Shown here piece by piece: positions 16,873 to 24,975 of a DNA stretch of 64,000 bases. The position numbers and the translations under genes were made by a program. The notes under the pieces are model-generated. The model had not been told where the DNA came from. It made no database searches and saw only the letters and a list, made by a program, of their open reading frames with translations. Each line of letters starts with the position of its first letter. Position 1 is the first letter of the stretch. The DNA is from an uncultured Bacteroidales bacterium (lineage in GTDB: Bacteria; Bacteroidota; Bacteroidia; Bacteroidales; Tenuifilaceae), in assembly GCA_937926785.1 (NCBI GenBank), contig CALBBQ010000026.1:30024-94023 (forward strand), written 5' to 3'.

Positions 16873-19053
16873 ATGATGAATCCACTTCGCACCACCATCA
16901 CCTTACTGTTGACCCTTATCAGCATCAAGGCCTTGGGCCAGAACACAGATCATTGGGAAACTGCAGTTTTTGCAGGCGACCAATGGCGATACCGGGTAAA
17001 CCAAACCGCCCCACCCGACAACTGGTATTCAGGTCAGTTCGACGACACATCGTGGCCAGAGGGCCCCGGTGGGTTTGGATACGGCGATAATGATGACGCC
17101 ACCATCGTTCCGGCTTGCATATCGGTTAGCATTCGTACCTCGTTTAATATACAAAACCTGGATGCCATAGCCCAAGCCATACTGCATGTCGATTACGACG
17201 ACGCATTCATCGCCTGGCTGAACGGAGTTGAAATAGCACGCTCTGCAGGTTTACAAGGAACTTCGGTATTCTGGGATACACCTTCAACTGAAAACCGTGA
17301 GGCATCCATGTATAGTGGTGGAAAACCTACGGCATTCTTCATTAACAATGATAAACTTAAAGGGATTCTAATTCAGGGAAAGAATGTGATTGCCATAGAA
17401 GTTCATAACACCAGCACAAGCTCATCGGACATGAGCTTAATACCTTTCCTGTCGTTCGGTATCACGAGTAGCTCAACCTACTTCCGCCCCACCCCCGACT
17501 GGTTCACTGCTCCGATTAGCGGGCTTACCAGCAATCTTCCAATCGTCATCATCGATACCCATGGGCAAACCATTCAAAAGGATTATGAGATTGTTGCCAC
17601 CATGCGGGTAGTTGATAAACCCAACAAGCTAAACCATGATAGCGACACAGTATTCACCTACAACGGAAAAATACACCTGGAGTACCATGGCCAATCGTCG
17701 TACTACAACGATTGGCCCAAGAAAAACTACAACGTTGAGCTAATAGATGAAAATGGTGAGAACATTGATTCCGCCCTAATGGGCATGCCTCCAGGTAACG
17801 ATTGGGTACTATATGGCCCTTACAACGACAAATCGTTGATCCGAAATGCATTGGCATACAACCTGGGTCGTAAGATGGAGAACTATAACCCCAGAACAGC
17901 ATTTTGTGAGCTGATGCTCAATAATGAATATGCAGGCTTATACCTTTTAGTTGAAAAGATTAGAAGGGGTAAGAATCGCGTTGATATTGCCAAACTTACT
18001 GGGGATGACATCTCAGGTGATGAGCTGACCGGTGGATACATTGTAAAGATTGATAAGGGCGACTACTATGAGTTCGGCTGGTCATCGCCGTACACGGCGA
18101 ACGGAAAAACAGTAAACTTTCTTTGGCATTACCCAAAACCCCAGTCGATTCAGCCGGTTCAAAAGAACTACATCCGTAACTACATCACCAGCTTTGAGAA
18201 CGCTCTATATTCCAATCAGTGGAACGATCCCTTTCTGGGCTACTACCGATATATCAATATGCCATCGGCGGTTGATTACTTTCTGATCAATGAGCTTACG
18301 AAAAACATAGATGCCTACCGCATCAGCGCATTTTTATACAAGGATAAGGATAGCAAGGGTGGTCGCCTAACCTTTGGCCCCATGTGGGATTACGATTTGA
18401 CCTTTGGCAACGCCAACTACTACGGGGGCGATAGCCCGCAAGGCTGGGTCTATAAATCCATAAGCCCGGACGATTACTACCCGATACCGTTCTGGTGGCA
18501 AAAATTTACCACTGACGATAGGTTCAACAACATGGCTCGCTGCCGTTGGGAACAACTAAGGGAGAGCTGGTTCGCGCGCGAAAAGGTAATGGCTACCATT
18601 GATAGCATGACAAGCCACACCAGCGATGCGCGTATTCGGAACTTTGCCTCGTTCAATGCGCTTGGAATTTGGGTATGGCCAAATGCATTTGTAGGAAACA
18701 CTTACGAAGAGGAGGTAAACTACCTGAAGCAATTCCTCTCCAGCAGACTCCTTTGGCTCGACGCTAATCTTCCGGGTGTGTGCGCTGAAGTGCAGCCTGA
18801 GAGCATGCTCTCTGCCATTCCAAATCCATTTAATGAGTACTTCGACATGAGGGTCATTTTACCCAAACCCGGGAACCTTACCCTGAGGTTAACCTCGATT
18901 AATGGCTTCGAGGTTTGGCAAATGAACAAAACCCTAAGTTTAACATCTTTTGTATACCGAGTCGAAACTACGAACCTGCAAAAAGGCATTTACATACTTT
19001 CTGCTTACCTGAACGGGAGCTACTTGGGTGCGGTTAAGCTAATAAAACAATAA
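16873..19053 (+). CDS. Secreted CotH-kinase-family protein with T9SS sorting domain
   Basis: 726 residues. Signal peptide in the first 23 residues (ending 'IKALGQ'). Residues about 25-185 form a beta-rich module of the kind found before CotH domains ('WYSGQFDDTSWPEGPGGFGYGDNDD', here cited in part). The CotH kinase-like core runs from about 230 to 600, with 'PKKNYNVELID', 'DWVLYGPYNDKSLIRN', 'GLYLLVEKI' and the catalytic 'WDYDLTFGNANY'. The last 80 residues are a type A type-IX-secretion sorting domain: 'SAIPNPFNEYFDMRV', 'GFEVWQ', 'LQKGIYILSAYLNG'. CotH proteins transfer phosphate to secreted proteins; the T9SS domain places this one outside the cell. It lies alone, convergent with recX. Confidence 0.88.
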   Translation: MMNPLRTTITLLLTLISIKALGQNTDHWETAVFAGDQWRYRVNQTAPPDNWYSGQFDDTSWPEGPGGFGYGDNDDATIVPACISVSIRTSFNIQNLDAIAQAILHVDYDDAFIAWLNGVEIARSAGLQGTSVFWDTPSTENREASMYSGGKPTAFFINNDKLKGILIQGKNVIAIEVHNTSTSSSDMSLIPFLSFGITSSSTYFRPTPDWFTAPISGLTSNLPIVIIDTHGQTIQKDYEIVATMRVVDKPNKLNHDSDTVFTYNGKIHLEYHGQSSYYNDWPKKNYNVELIDENGENIDSALMGMPPGNDWVLYGPYNDKSLIRNALAYNLGRKMENYNPRTAFCELMLNNEYAGLYLLVEKIRRGKNRVDIAKLTGDDISGDELTGGYIVKIDKGDYYEFGWSSPYTANGKTVNFLWHYPKPQSIQPVQKNYIRNYITSFENALYSNQWNDPFLGYYRYINMPSAVDYFLINELTKNIDAYRISAFLYKDKDSKGGRLTFGPMWDYDLTFGNANYYGGDSPQGWVYKSISPDDYYPIPFWWQKFTTDDRFNNMARCRWEQLRESWFAREKVMATIDSMTSHTSDARIRNFASFNALGIWVWPNAFVGNTYEEEVNYLKQFLSSRLLWLDANLPGVCAEVQPESMLSAIPNPFNEYFDMRVILPKPGNLTLRLTSINGFEVWQMNKTLSLTSFVYRVETTNLQKGIYILSAYLNGSYLGAVKLIKQ

Positions 19054-19065
19054 GGGAAACTAGAT

Positions 19066-19551
19066 TTACTGATCGGTATCGCTAACCAGCCTCGACACTT
19101 CCTCAATCACCTCAGCTAATTCAAACCCTCTTGAAACCCCAAACCGGATTAGTTTTGCCCTAAGCTCGTAGTTCGATTTGGCTTTTACCTGTGTAAGCTT
19201 ACGCTTAAGTATTATGTTAAGATTTCCCGAAAAGTTGTTAGACCTAATCTCACTTAACGCCTCATCAATAATATGAATTGGGATACCCTTTGACAAAAGC
19301 ATAGTTCTAATCTTTACCGGCCCCCAACGGTTAATCTGACTTTTCTCCTTCGCATACAGCGCAGCAAATCGGGAATCGTTCACATACCCATCTGCTATCA
19401 GCTTTGCAACTATTTGTTCGGAATCGTTAGGCAAAATTCCCCATAGCTTCAGTTTCTGCACCAGATCGTGGCTGCATTTTTCCTGGCGGGCGCACAGCCG
19501 CTTTAATCGTTCCAGTGCCTGTTCGGGAGTTATCTTCTGGGAATTACTCAT
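19066..19551 (-). CDS. recX: Regulatory protein RecX
   Basis: 161 residues made of three-helix repeats typical of RecX, with 'ALERLKRLCARQEKCSHDLVQKL', 'LIADGYVNDSRFAALYAKEK' and 'WGPVKIRTMLLSKGI'. RecX binds the RecA filament and limits its activity. It overlaps the prmC stop by four bases (ATGA, 19548-19551), so translation is coupled. recA is not in the window. The gene is convergent with the CotH gene with only 12 bases between them and no visible terminator. Confidence 0.9.
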   Translation of the reverse strand: MSNSQKITPEQALERLKRLCARQEKCSHDLVQKLKLWGILPNDSEQIVAKLIADGYVNDSRFAALYAKEKSQINRWGPVKIRTMLLSKGIPIHIIDEALSEIRSNNFSGNLNIILKRKLTQVKAKSNYELRAKLIRFGVSRGFELAEVIEEVSRLVSDTDQ

Positions 19552-20417
19552 TTCTCTCTGTTTTTACCAAAAGCAAAACGATGTTTCCCTCTAAAATCAG
19601 CAAGTACTTGTACATCATAAAAACCATAGCTATCCAGTAAAAATCTAACTTCTTCGCCTAAAGCCTCATTTATCTCGAAATAGATCACACCTGCAGATTT
19701 CAGCCAATTGGCTGAGCATTTCGCTATGGAATGGTAGAATATCAGAGGGTTCTCATCGGCTACAAAAAGTGCCTGATGGGGCTCAAAGTCAAGCACATTG
19801 GCATGCATGAGTTCCTTTTCCGACTCCCTCACATAGGGCGGATTGCTAACCACAATGTCGAACGTACTGCTTTCAAACAGTTTATCGGCTGTTAAAATAT
19901 CCGTTTGAATGAACTCAACGTTAACCCCGTTACGCATTGCATTTTCCCTGGCAACACCTAATGCCGCTTCTGATATATCCAAGGCAAGGACTTTTGCTCC
20001 GTGAATAAACCGTGCTAACGAAATGGCAATACAACCACTTCCGGTCCCAACATCCAAGATTACCGGGTTACTAAATCTGTTACCCTTGATAATCATGCTG
20101 ACCAATTCTTCGGTTTCTGGACGAGGGATAAGGACATCAGGGGTAACCCTGAAAGTAAGACCTAAGAAGTGTGACACCCCTGTGGCATACTGTAAGGGTG
20201 TTCCACCTACTATCCTATCAGCTGCTTGTAACACGCCACTAACCTTCTCTTTGGGTATTACCACTTTGTCTGGATTAAGGTATGCCTGGTGATAGTTTAT
20301 TCCCAACATATCCTCCACCAGCTGCTTCTTAATGGCTTGGGCTTCGGGCTGAGTGAACTGCAGGGAGAGTTTATAGCTAATTTGGGCAAGAAGCTGTTTC
20401 AGGGTGTAGTTCTGCAT
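19548..20417 (-). CDS. prmC: Release factor N5-glutamine methyltransferase
   Basis: 289 residues. The S-adenosylmethionine site is 'LDVGTGSGCIAISLA' from residue 121 and the catalytic motif N192-P-P-Y195 lies in 'IVVSNPPYVRESE'. The N-terminal helical domain recognises the release factor. The enzyme methylates the Gln of the GGQ motif in RF1 and RF2, which speeds peptide release. 'IPRPETEEL' at 97-105 is the other PrmC hallmark. First gene of the prmC-recX pair, divergent from ribD across 41 bases with possible -7 boxes on both strands. Confidence 0.95.
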   Translation of the reverse strand: MQNYTLKQLLAQISYKLSLQFTQPEAQAIKKQLVEDMLGINYHQAYLNPDKVVIPKEKVSGVLQAADRIVGGTPLQYATGVSHFLGLTFRVTPDVLIPRPETEELVSMIIKGNRFSNPVILDVGTGSGCIAISLARFIHGAKVLALDISEAALGVARENAMRNGVNVEFIQTDILTADKLFESSTFDIVVSNPPYVRESEKELMHANVLDFEPHQALFVADENPLIFYHSIAKCSANWLKSAGVIYFEINEALGEEVRFLLDSYGFYDVQVLADFRGKHRFAFGKNREK

Positions 20418-20426
20418 GAAAAGAAT

Positions 20427-20434
20427 TAAATTTG
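20427..20434 (+). promoter_or_regulatory. -7 promoter box of ribD
   Basis: TAAATTTG matches TAnnTTTG, 25 bases before the ribD start. On the other strand TAATTTTG (20450 down to 20443) is a candidate for prmC, with CGAA/TTCG near the -33 distance. Both are half-supported. Confidence 0.4.
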
Positions 20435-20458
20435 TGGAATAACAAAATTAAATAAATT

Positions 20459-21541
20459 ATGGATACCCCCGAAGTTCATGCCCGCTATATGGCACGATGC
20501 CTTAAGTTAGCCCTTGGAGGGCAGGGTAACGTCGCTCCCAATCCCATGGTTGGTGCGGTTATTGTCCATAATGGCCAGATCATTGGCGAAGGTTTCCATG
20601 CGGTTTACGGCCAGGCGCATGCCGAGGTGAACGCTATTAATTCCGTCACGGATAAAAATTTACTAAAGGAATCTACACTATACGTATCGCTTGAGCCCTG
20701 CTCTCACTTCGGGAAAACACCACCCTGTACCGATCGGATTGTAGAGTACGAAATACCACGGGTGGTTATAGCCACAACCGACCCTAACCCCAAGGTGGCT
20801 GGCAGGGGTATTGAAATACTTAGGCAAAGTGGAAAGGAGGTAATAACGGGAGTAATGGAGAAAGAAGCCAAAGAAATTAACCGTCGGTTTATTACATTCC
20901 ATGTCCAAAAGCGTCCTTACGTAATACTCAAGTGGGCGCAAACCATGGATGGTTTTATTGATAAAAACAGGAAGCCTTCTGACCCTATCGGATCCAACTG
21001 GATTACCAATGAACTGGCCCGTTCATTGGTACACCGCTGGCGCAGCGAGGAACAAGCTGTTTTGGTAGGTACTAATACGGTGGAGAAGGATAACCCGCAG
21101 CTGAACGTACGCAACTGGAGTGGGAAATCCCCTATCCGTGTTGTAATCGATCGCAAGCTAAGGTTATCCCGCAGCTCAAAGGTATTCGACGGAAGCCAAC
21201 CTACCATCCTGTTCACCGGGAATAATAGCAGCGCCATTGCTCGAAAAGCTGAATTTACCAACATCGAAAACCTGGAAATAATCACCATTGACTTTGTAAA
21301 AGGCGTGGAAAGCCAAATCCTGAAAGAGTTGGCCGACAGAGAAATTATATCGGTGATGGTTGAAGGCGGAGCACTGCTACTCAACAGCTTCATACAGAAA
21401 AACCTTTGGGATGAAGCCCGGGTATTTATTGGCAACAAATTTTTTGGTGAAGGGGTAAAAGCCCCAACCTTTAAGGGTTCAATTGTATCATTTGACGAGA
21501 TTGGCGACAGCAAGCTCTTTGTTTACCGAAACGAAATATAG
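20459..21541 (+). CDS. ribD: Riboflavin biosynthesis deaminase/reductase RibD
   Basis: 360 residues, bifunctional. The N-terminal deaminase has the zinc site H54-A-E56 and C81/C90 in 'PCSHFGKTPPC'. The C-terminal reductase starts near residue 150 ('RPYVILKWAQTMDGFIDKN') and keeps 'GTNTVEKDNPQLNVR' and 'MVEGGALLLNSF'. Together they catalyse the second and third steps of riboflavin synthesis from the GTP cyclohydrolase II product. The other rib genes are not in the window. It ends at a strong terminator shared with tryptophanase. Confidence 0.95.
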   Translation: MDTPEVHARYMARCLKLALGGQGNVAPNPMVGAVIVHNGQIIGEGFHAVYGQAHAEVNAINSVTDKNLLKESTLYVSLEPCSHFGKTPPCTDRIVEYEIPRVVIATTDPNPKVAGRGIEILRQSGKEVITGVMEKEAKEINRRFITFHVQKRPYVILKWAQTMDGFIDKNRKPSDPIGSNWITNELARSLVHRWRSEEQAVLVGTNTVEKDNPQLNVRNWSGKSPIRVVIDRKLRLSRSSKVFDGSQPTILFTGNNSSAIARKAEFTNIENLEIITIDFVKGVESQILKELADREIISVMVEGGALLLNSFIQKNLWDEARVFIGNKFFGEGVKAPTFKGSIVSFDEIGDSKLFVYRNEI

Positions 21542-21591
21542 ATTTACTTGAACTTTAATTGATATTTCATTTCAGCCTCTTAAATCGAATT

Positions 21592-21626
21592 AAAAACCCT
21601 GAGTCGATTACCAACTCAGGGTTTTA
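21592..21626. terminator. Bidirectional terminator between ribD and tryptophanase
   Basis: AAAACCCTGAGT at 21593-21604 pairs perfectly with ACTCAGGGTTTT at 21614-21625 around a nine-base loop. A-run and T-run on the two sides make it work for ribD (+) and the tryptophanase gene (-). Confidence 0.88.
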
Positions 21627-21656
21627 CTCATCACCTATGCTCTACAAACATTCCTT

Positions 21657-23033
21657 TTACCTACAGGGTCTCAGTTCCACCGTGAAGTGGCGCATAATTG
21701 GAGCTTCCCAAACAATTTCCAGGCCTTTGGTAATTTGCTGCCTCCTATCGAAAACATTCTTAAGCGCAACTGCCACCACATCCATGTGGTTGTTGGTATA
21801 GGTTCGGCGAGGTATGGCAAGCCTCAGGAGTTCGAGTTTGGGATAGCGATTCTCACGGGTTTCCGGATCGCGATCGGCAAGCAGGGTTCCAATCTCCACC
21901 CCCCTGACTCCAGCCTCTAGGTATAGCTCAATGGCCAGGGTTTGCGCCCTGAACTGCTCACGCGGGATATTGGGAAGCACTTTATTGGCATCCACAAAAA
22001 TGGCGTGGCCACCGGCCGGTTTCTGATAGGGGATACCAAACTCATCGAGTCGGCGGCCAAGGTACTCAACCTGCTTGATACGGGTTTCCAGGTAATCGAA
22101 CTCGGTGCCCTCGTCAAGGCCTACAGCTAAAGCGTTCATATCGCGGCCCGACATGCCGCCGTAAGTAACGTATCCCTCAAACATGATGTTGAACTTGGAG
22201 CACTGCCGCCAAAGCTCCTGGTTGCGCATGGCTATGAAACCGCCAATGTTAACAATGGCATCCTTTTTACTGCTCATGGTCATAGCATCGGCATGAGAGA
22301 ACATCTCTCGCACAATTTCCTTGATGCTCTTATCGGCATAGCCATCCTCGCGGGTTTTAATAAAGTAGGCATTCTCTGCAAACCGGGCTGAGTCAAAAAC
22401 CAGCAGCTTACCGTAGCGATTGCATATCTCCCTCACCTGGCGGAGGTTCTGCATGGATACGGGTTGACCGCCTGCAGTATTGTTGGTAATGGTTACTATA
22501 ACAAACGGAACCTTATCGGCATGCTGCTTCAAAAAATCGTCAAGCTTCTGGGGATCGACATTCCCCTTAAAGGGATGAATGAGTTCGGTGTCAGCAGCCT
22601 CATCGATAGTACAATCCACTGCATGAGCGCGGCGGAACTCGATGTGCCCCTTAGTGGTATCGAAGTGTGAGTTTCCCGGGATGTAATCACCCTCCTTTAC
22701 AAGAACGGAAAAAAGAACATTCTCTGCAGCACGCCCCTGATGGGTGGGCATCACGTAGTCGAAACCCAAAATATTCTTGATGGCATTTTTGAGGTTGAAA
22801 TACGACGAGGCTCCGGCGTAGCTCTCATCACCTAGCATAATGGCACTCCACTGACGATCGCTCATAGCGCCAGTACCTGAGTCGGTTAGCAAATCGATAA
22901 ACACCTGATCGCTTCGTAAGTTGAACAGATTATACTTTGCCGCCTGAATCCACTGCTCACGTTCCTGGCGGGTACTACGACGAATGGGTTCAACCATCTT
23001 AATCTTATACGATTCGGCAAATGGTAATTCCAT
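21657..23033 (-). CDS. tnaA: Tryptophanase
   Basis: 458 residues from the ATG at 23033; a longer frame would add a hydrophobic stretch not found in the family and run into the leader region. It belongs to the tryptophanase/tyrosine phenol-lyase family: 'FIDLLTDSGTGAMSDRQW', 'PTHQGRAAENV', 'NNTAGGQPVSM', 'FDSARFAENAYFI' and the PLP lysine K257 in 'MSSKKDAIVNIGG'. Near the C-terminus it reads 'GVRGVEIGTLL', as in tryptophanases ('AVEIGS'), whereas tyrosine phenol-lyases have Arg in this place ('MERG'); 'FDTTKGH' also favours tryptophanase. It would convert tryptophan to indole, pyruvate and ammonia. A short frame with two hairpins lies in its 5' region. No tryptophan permease gene is next to it. 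Confidence 0.9.
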   Translation of the reverse strand: MELPFAESYKIKMVEPIRRSTRQEREQWIQAAKYNLFNLRSDQVFIDLLTDSGTGAMSDRQWSAIMLGDESYAGASSYFNLKNAIKNILGFDYVMPTHQGRAAENVLFSVLVKEGDYIPGNSHFDTTKGHIEFRRAHAVDCTIDEAADTELIHPFKGNVDPQKLDDFLKQHADKVPFVIVTITNNTAGGQPVSMQNLRQVREICNRYGKLLVFDSARFAENAYFIKTREDGYADKSIKEIVREMFSHADAMTMSSKKDAIVNIGGFIAMRNQELWRQCSKFNIMFEGYVTYGGMSGRDMNALAVGLDEGTEFDYLETRIKQVEYLGRRLDEFGIPYQKPAGGHAIFVDANKVLPNIPREQFRAQTLAIELYLEAGVRGVEIGTLLADRDPETRENRYPKLELLRLAIPRRTYTNNHMDVVAVALKNVFDRRQQITKGLEIVWEAPIMRHFTVELRPCR

Positions 23034-23078
23034 AGTTTTATTTTTTGATTGTAGAAGATAAAGTGAATACGCTAATGC

Positions 23079-23110
23079 AAAAAAAGAAAGTGTCACTTTA
23101 TTGTGACTTT
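23079..23110 (-). terminator. Terminator-like hairpin upstream of tnaA
   Basis: On the minus strand AAAGTCAC (23110-23103), loop AATAAA, GTGACACTTT (23096-23087, with a two-base bulge), then C and seven T (23085-23079). It lies between the leader frame stop (23139) and the tnaA start (23033), so it would stop transcription before tnaA unless overridden. Confidence 0.6.
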
Positions 23111-23138
23111 GGGATGAATACCCGGATGGATTGAAGAA

Positions 23139-23219
23139 CTAGAACCGGTCGCGGTTCTTGATATTCAGAAACACGTACTTAGCAGCAAACCTCAGATGTA
23201 AGTTTTCAAATATCAACAT
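23139..23219 (-). CDS. Putative 26-residue leader peptide of tnaA
   Basis: A complete small frame: ATG at 23219-23217, TAG at 23141-23139. It starts 'MLIFENLHLRF' and ends 'NIKNRDRF'. It begins about 18 bases after a TATTTTTG -7 box and 105 bases before tnaA ends its leader, the position of TnaC in enteric bacteria. The last six codons and the stop form a perfect seven-pair hairpin (23141-23158). It has no Trp; there are four or five Phe-like aromatic codons including one Tyr. A loose likeness to the 'KWFNID' part of E. coli TnaC (here 'KYVFLNI') may be chance. Expression is unproven. Confidence 0.5.
   Translation of the reverse strand: MLIFENLHLRFAAKYVFLNIKNRDRF
23141..23158 (-). promoter_or_regulatory. 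Hairpin over the end of the tnaA leader frame
   Basis: AGAACCG at 23141-23147, loop GTCG, CGGTTCT at 23152-23158 on the plus strand, seven perfect pairs. It includes the last codons of the leader frame and part of its stop codon, so a ribosome halted there would melt it. Confidence 0.55.
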
Positions 23220-23236
23220 GGTTGAGGCGTTTACCG

Positions 23237-23244
23237 CAAAAATA
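23237..23244 (-). promoter_or_regulatory. -7 promoter box of the tnaA leader
   Basis: CAAAAATA on the plus strand reads TATTTTTG on the minus strand, a TAnnTTTG match, 18 bases before the leader ATG. No clear -33 box. Confidence 0.45.
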
Positions 23245-23306
23245 AAAAAAGTAGATAAACCGGAAACGATTTCTAAAAATTTAAACTCCTCGTAAAAGTC
23301 TCAGAA

Positions 23307-24350
23307 CTAATCAATTCCACCCACACTGAACGAAAGAATGGTGGTGTGGTCGTACTCCTGCCCCGGGAGTAATAGCGTAGAAGGAAAGTTAATATTATTG
23401 GGGCTGTTGGGGAAGTGCTGGGGCTCCAGGCATACCGCCCAGTTGCCCTTAGGTGGGAGTTCAATCATTGGATTTGATACATTGGGTCGGTTAATTGGTG
23501 TATAAAGTTGTAAACCGGGCTGGGTGGTGTAAATGGAAAGCCCAATGCGGTTTTTGGGATTAAATAGAACTACCGATGGTTCATCGAGGTTGGGGTTGTT
23601 AAGGGCAAAGCAATGATCGTAGCAATCGCCCACCAAATCGATGTCGGCGCCTATGGCCTTGAAGTGGGTGAAATCGAACGGCGATCCGCTAACCTCACGT
23701 AGCTCGCCTGTAGGAATAAGATTAGCGTTTACCGGAAGGTAGTGGTTAGCATCGATTCGTAGCAGGTGGTCAAGCACATCTGTGCTAAACCCACCCAAAT
23801 TGTAGTAACCATGAGTGGTAAAATTGACATGAGTGGGCCTATCGGTTACAGCTCGGTAGCTTACGCTTATCTGGTTGTCGTCCGTTACCTGGTAAATCAC
23901 CCAGGCATCCAGATTTCCGGGGAAGCCCTGGTCGCCATCGGGGCTTGCCAGATGAAACTCGAGCATGCAAACTCCATTGTGTACCTCAAACAACACCGTT
24001 TCCCAAACCCTGTGACTAAACCCCTCGGTTCCCCCGTGAAGTATATTTTGCCCCTCGTTTGCGCTTAACGCATACTCTATGCCATCAATTTGGAAACGTG
24101 CGCCTGCAATCCTGTTTGCATATCGGCCAACAATAACACCCGGATAGTAGTTTGCCTTCAGATAATCGGATGGCTTTAAAAGGCTGTAGGCAAGGTTTAA
24201 GGTTTCATCGTTATCGTTAATCAGGCAGGCGGAAATCATAGCTGCGCCAAGATTGCTGAACGAGACCTGAAGCCCTCCCTCAGTCATTACAGTGTAAAGG
24301 TGAACCTCATTACCGGCTAACGTTCCCCATTGTGATGTTTTGAAATCCAT
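23307..24350 (-). CDS. galM: Aldose 1-epimerase
   Basis: 347 residues, full length for galactose mutarotase. Conserved pieces are 'GRYANRIAGARFQIDG', 'NILHGGTEGFSHRVWE', the catalytic His region 'NFTTHGYYNLGG' and 'CLEPQHFPNSPN' with the general-base Glu. No signal peptide, so it acts on alpha/beta forms of aldohexoses in the cytoplasm. It is the last gene of a thiS-like, DivIC-like, galM set with 12 bases between it and the DivIC-like gene, an unusual combination. Confidence 0.92.
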   Translation of the reverse strand: MDFKTSQWGTLAGNEVHLYTVMTEGGLQVSFSNLGAAMISACLINDNDETLNLAYSLLKPSDYLKANYYPGVIVGRYANRIAGARFQIDGIEYALSANEGQNILHGGTEGFSHRVWETVLFEVHNGVCMLEFHLASPDGDQGFPGNLDAWVIYQVTDDNQISVSYRAVTDRPTHVNFTTHGYYNLGGFSTDVLDHLLRIDANHYLPVNANLIPTGELREVSGSPFDFTHFKAIGADIDLVGDCYDHCFALNNPNLDEPSVVLFNPKNRIGLSIYTTQPGLQLYTPINRPNVSNPMIELPPKGNWAVCLEPQHFPNSPNNINFPSTLLLPGQEYDHTTILSFSVGGID

Positions 24351-24362
24351 AGTAACGAAAGG

Positions 24363-24680
24363 TTAAAGATCGTCCTCATTAATGATAAAAATGTCTTCGT
24401 TGGGCATTTTCATCAGGTACTGCTCACGAGCAAATTTCTCCAGATTCCCGGTGTTAGTCTGCAGCTCATGTATTTTACGCCTATCCTCCTCAATTTTTTG
24501 GATATAGTATAATTTGTCTGCCTCCAACTGTTTGATCCTACGACGGATTGAGAGAATCTCCAACCAGTTGCTACTGTCAAAAATCAACATCCAAAGAAGG
24601 AAACCAAGCAAGGTTAAAAAATACTTATTCCTTAACTTGGGCAGAAACCATTTCCAGAAACTGAACTCGCCAACCTGCAT
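24363..24680 (-). CDS. DivIC/FtsB-like septum formation initiator
   Basis: 105 residues from the ATG at 24680, which lies one base after the thiS-like stop; a GTG at 24692 is an alternative start overlapping that gene. A short cytoplasmic part is followed by one membrane helix 'YFLTLLGFLLWMLIF' and a coiled coil 'EILSIRRRIKQLEADKLYYIQKIEEDRRKI', then 'REQYLMKMPNEDIFII'. This is the layout of FtsB/DivIC, bitopic proteins of the divisome that link FtsL and FtsQ. The order within a thiS-galM set is unusual but the fold signature is good. Confidence 0.82.
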   Translation of the reverse strand: MQVGEFSFWKWFLPKLRNKYFLTLLGFLLWMLIFDSSNWLEILSIRRRIKQLEADKLYYIQKIEEDRRKIHELQTNTGNLEKFAREQYLMKMPNEDIFIINEDDL

Positions 24681-24681
24681 A

Positions 24682-24891
24682 TCACCCCCCACTTATCAAA
24701 TGAATAACTTGTACGTCATCGCCATTATTAATAATGGCAGAGGTGTACTCATCCTTTTTTATAAGCTTTCCGTTCACTTTTACCACAAGCATTCTAAAAG
24801 TAAAACGCTTAATGGCCAGCAACTCGCTCACCGTAATGGAAGCCTTTGGTGTATCAATATGTTCAGGTATGTTATTTAAAGTGATATCCAT
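24682..24891 (-). CDS. thiS: ThiS-like sulfur carrier protein
   Basis: 69 residues with a beta-grasp pattern and the obligatory C-terminal Gly-Gly ('DDVQVIHLISGG'), preceded by 'VVKVNGKLIKKDEY', which corresponds to 'VAVNG..V.R..W' of ThiS. The terminal Gly would be adenylated and thiocarboxylated to deliver sulfur to thiazole synthesis. No other thi gene is nearby, and no riboswitch-like leader precedes it, so another sulfur-transfer role is possible. First gene of the set with the DivIC-like gene and galM. Confidence 0.75.
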   Translation of the reverse strand: MDITLNNIPEHIDTPKASITVSELLAIKRFTFRMLVVKVNGKLIKKDEYTSAIINNGDDVQVIHLISGG

Positions 24892-24950
24892 AAATGAAAC
24901 GGGTGTAACATTCTACGCCTTGGGCACTTCTAAAAAAACTTTACCTGTTG

Positions 24951-24958
24951 CAAATATA
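24951..24958 (-). promoter_or_regulatory. -7 box of the thiS-like operon
   Basis: CAAATATA on the plus strand reads TATATTTG on the minus strand, 59 bases before the start at 24891. No TTTG at 19-base spacing. Confidence 0.42.
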
Positions 24959-24975
24959 CACTAATAGACCAAAAC

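Noticed and set aside
20917..21513. 198-codon minus-strand frame inside ribD
   Set aside because: Shadow of ribD, which has clear catalytic motifs on the plus strand.
24892..24975. TPP riboswitch before the thiS-like gene
   Set aside because: Only 84 bases and no thi-box-like CUGAGA motif seen.
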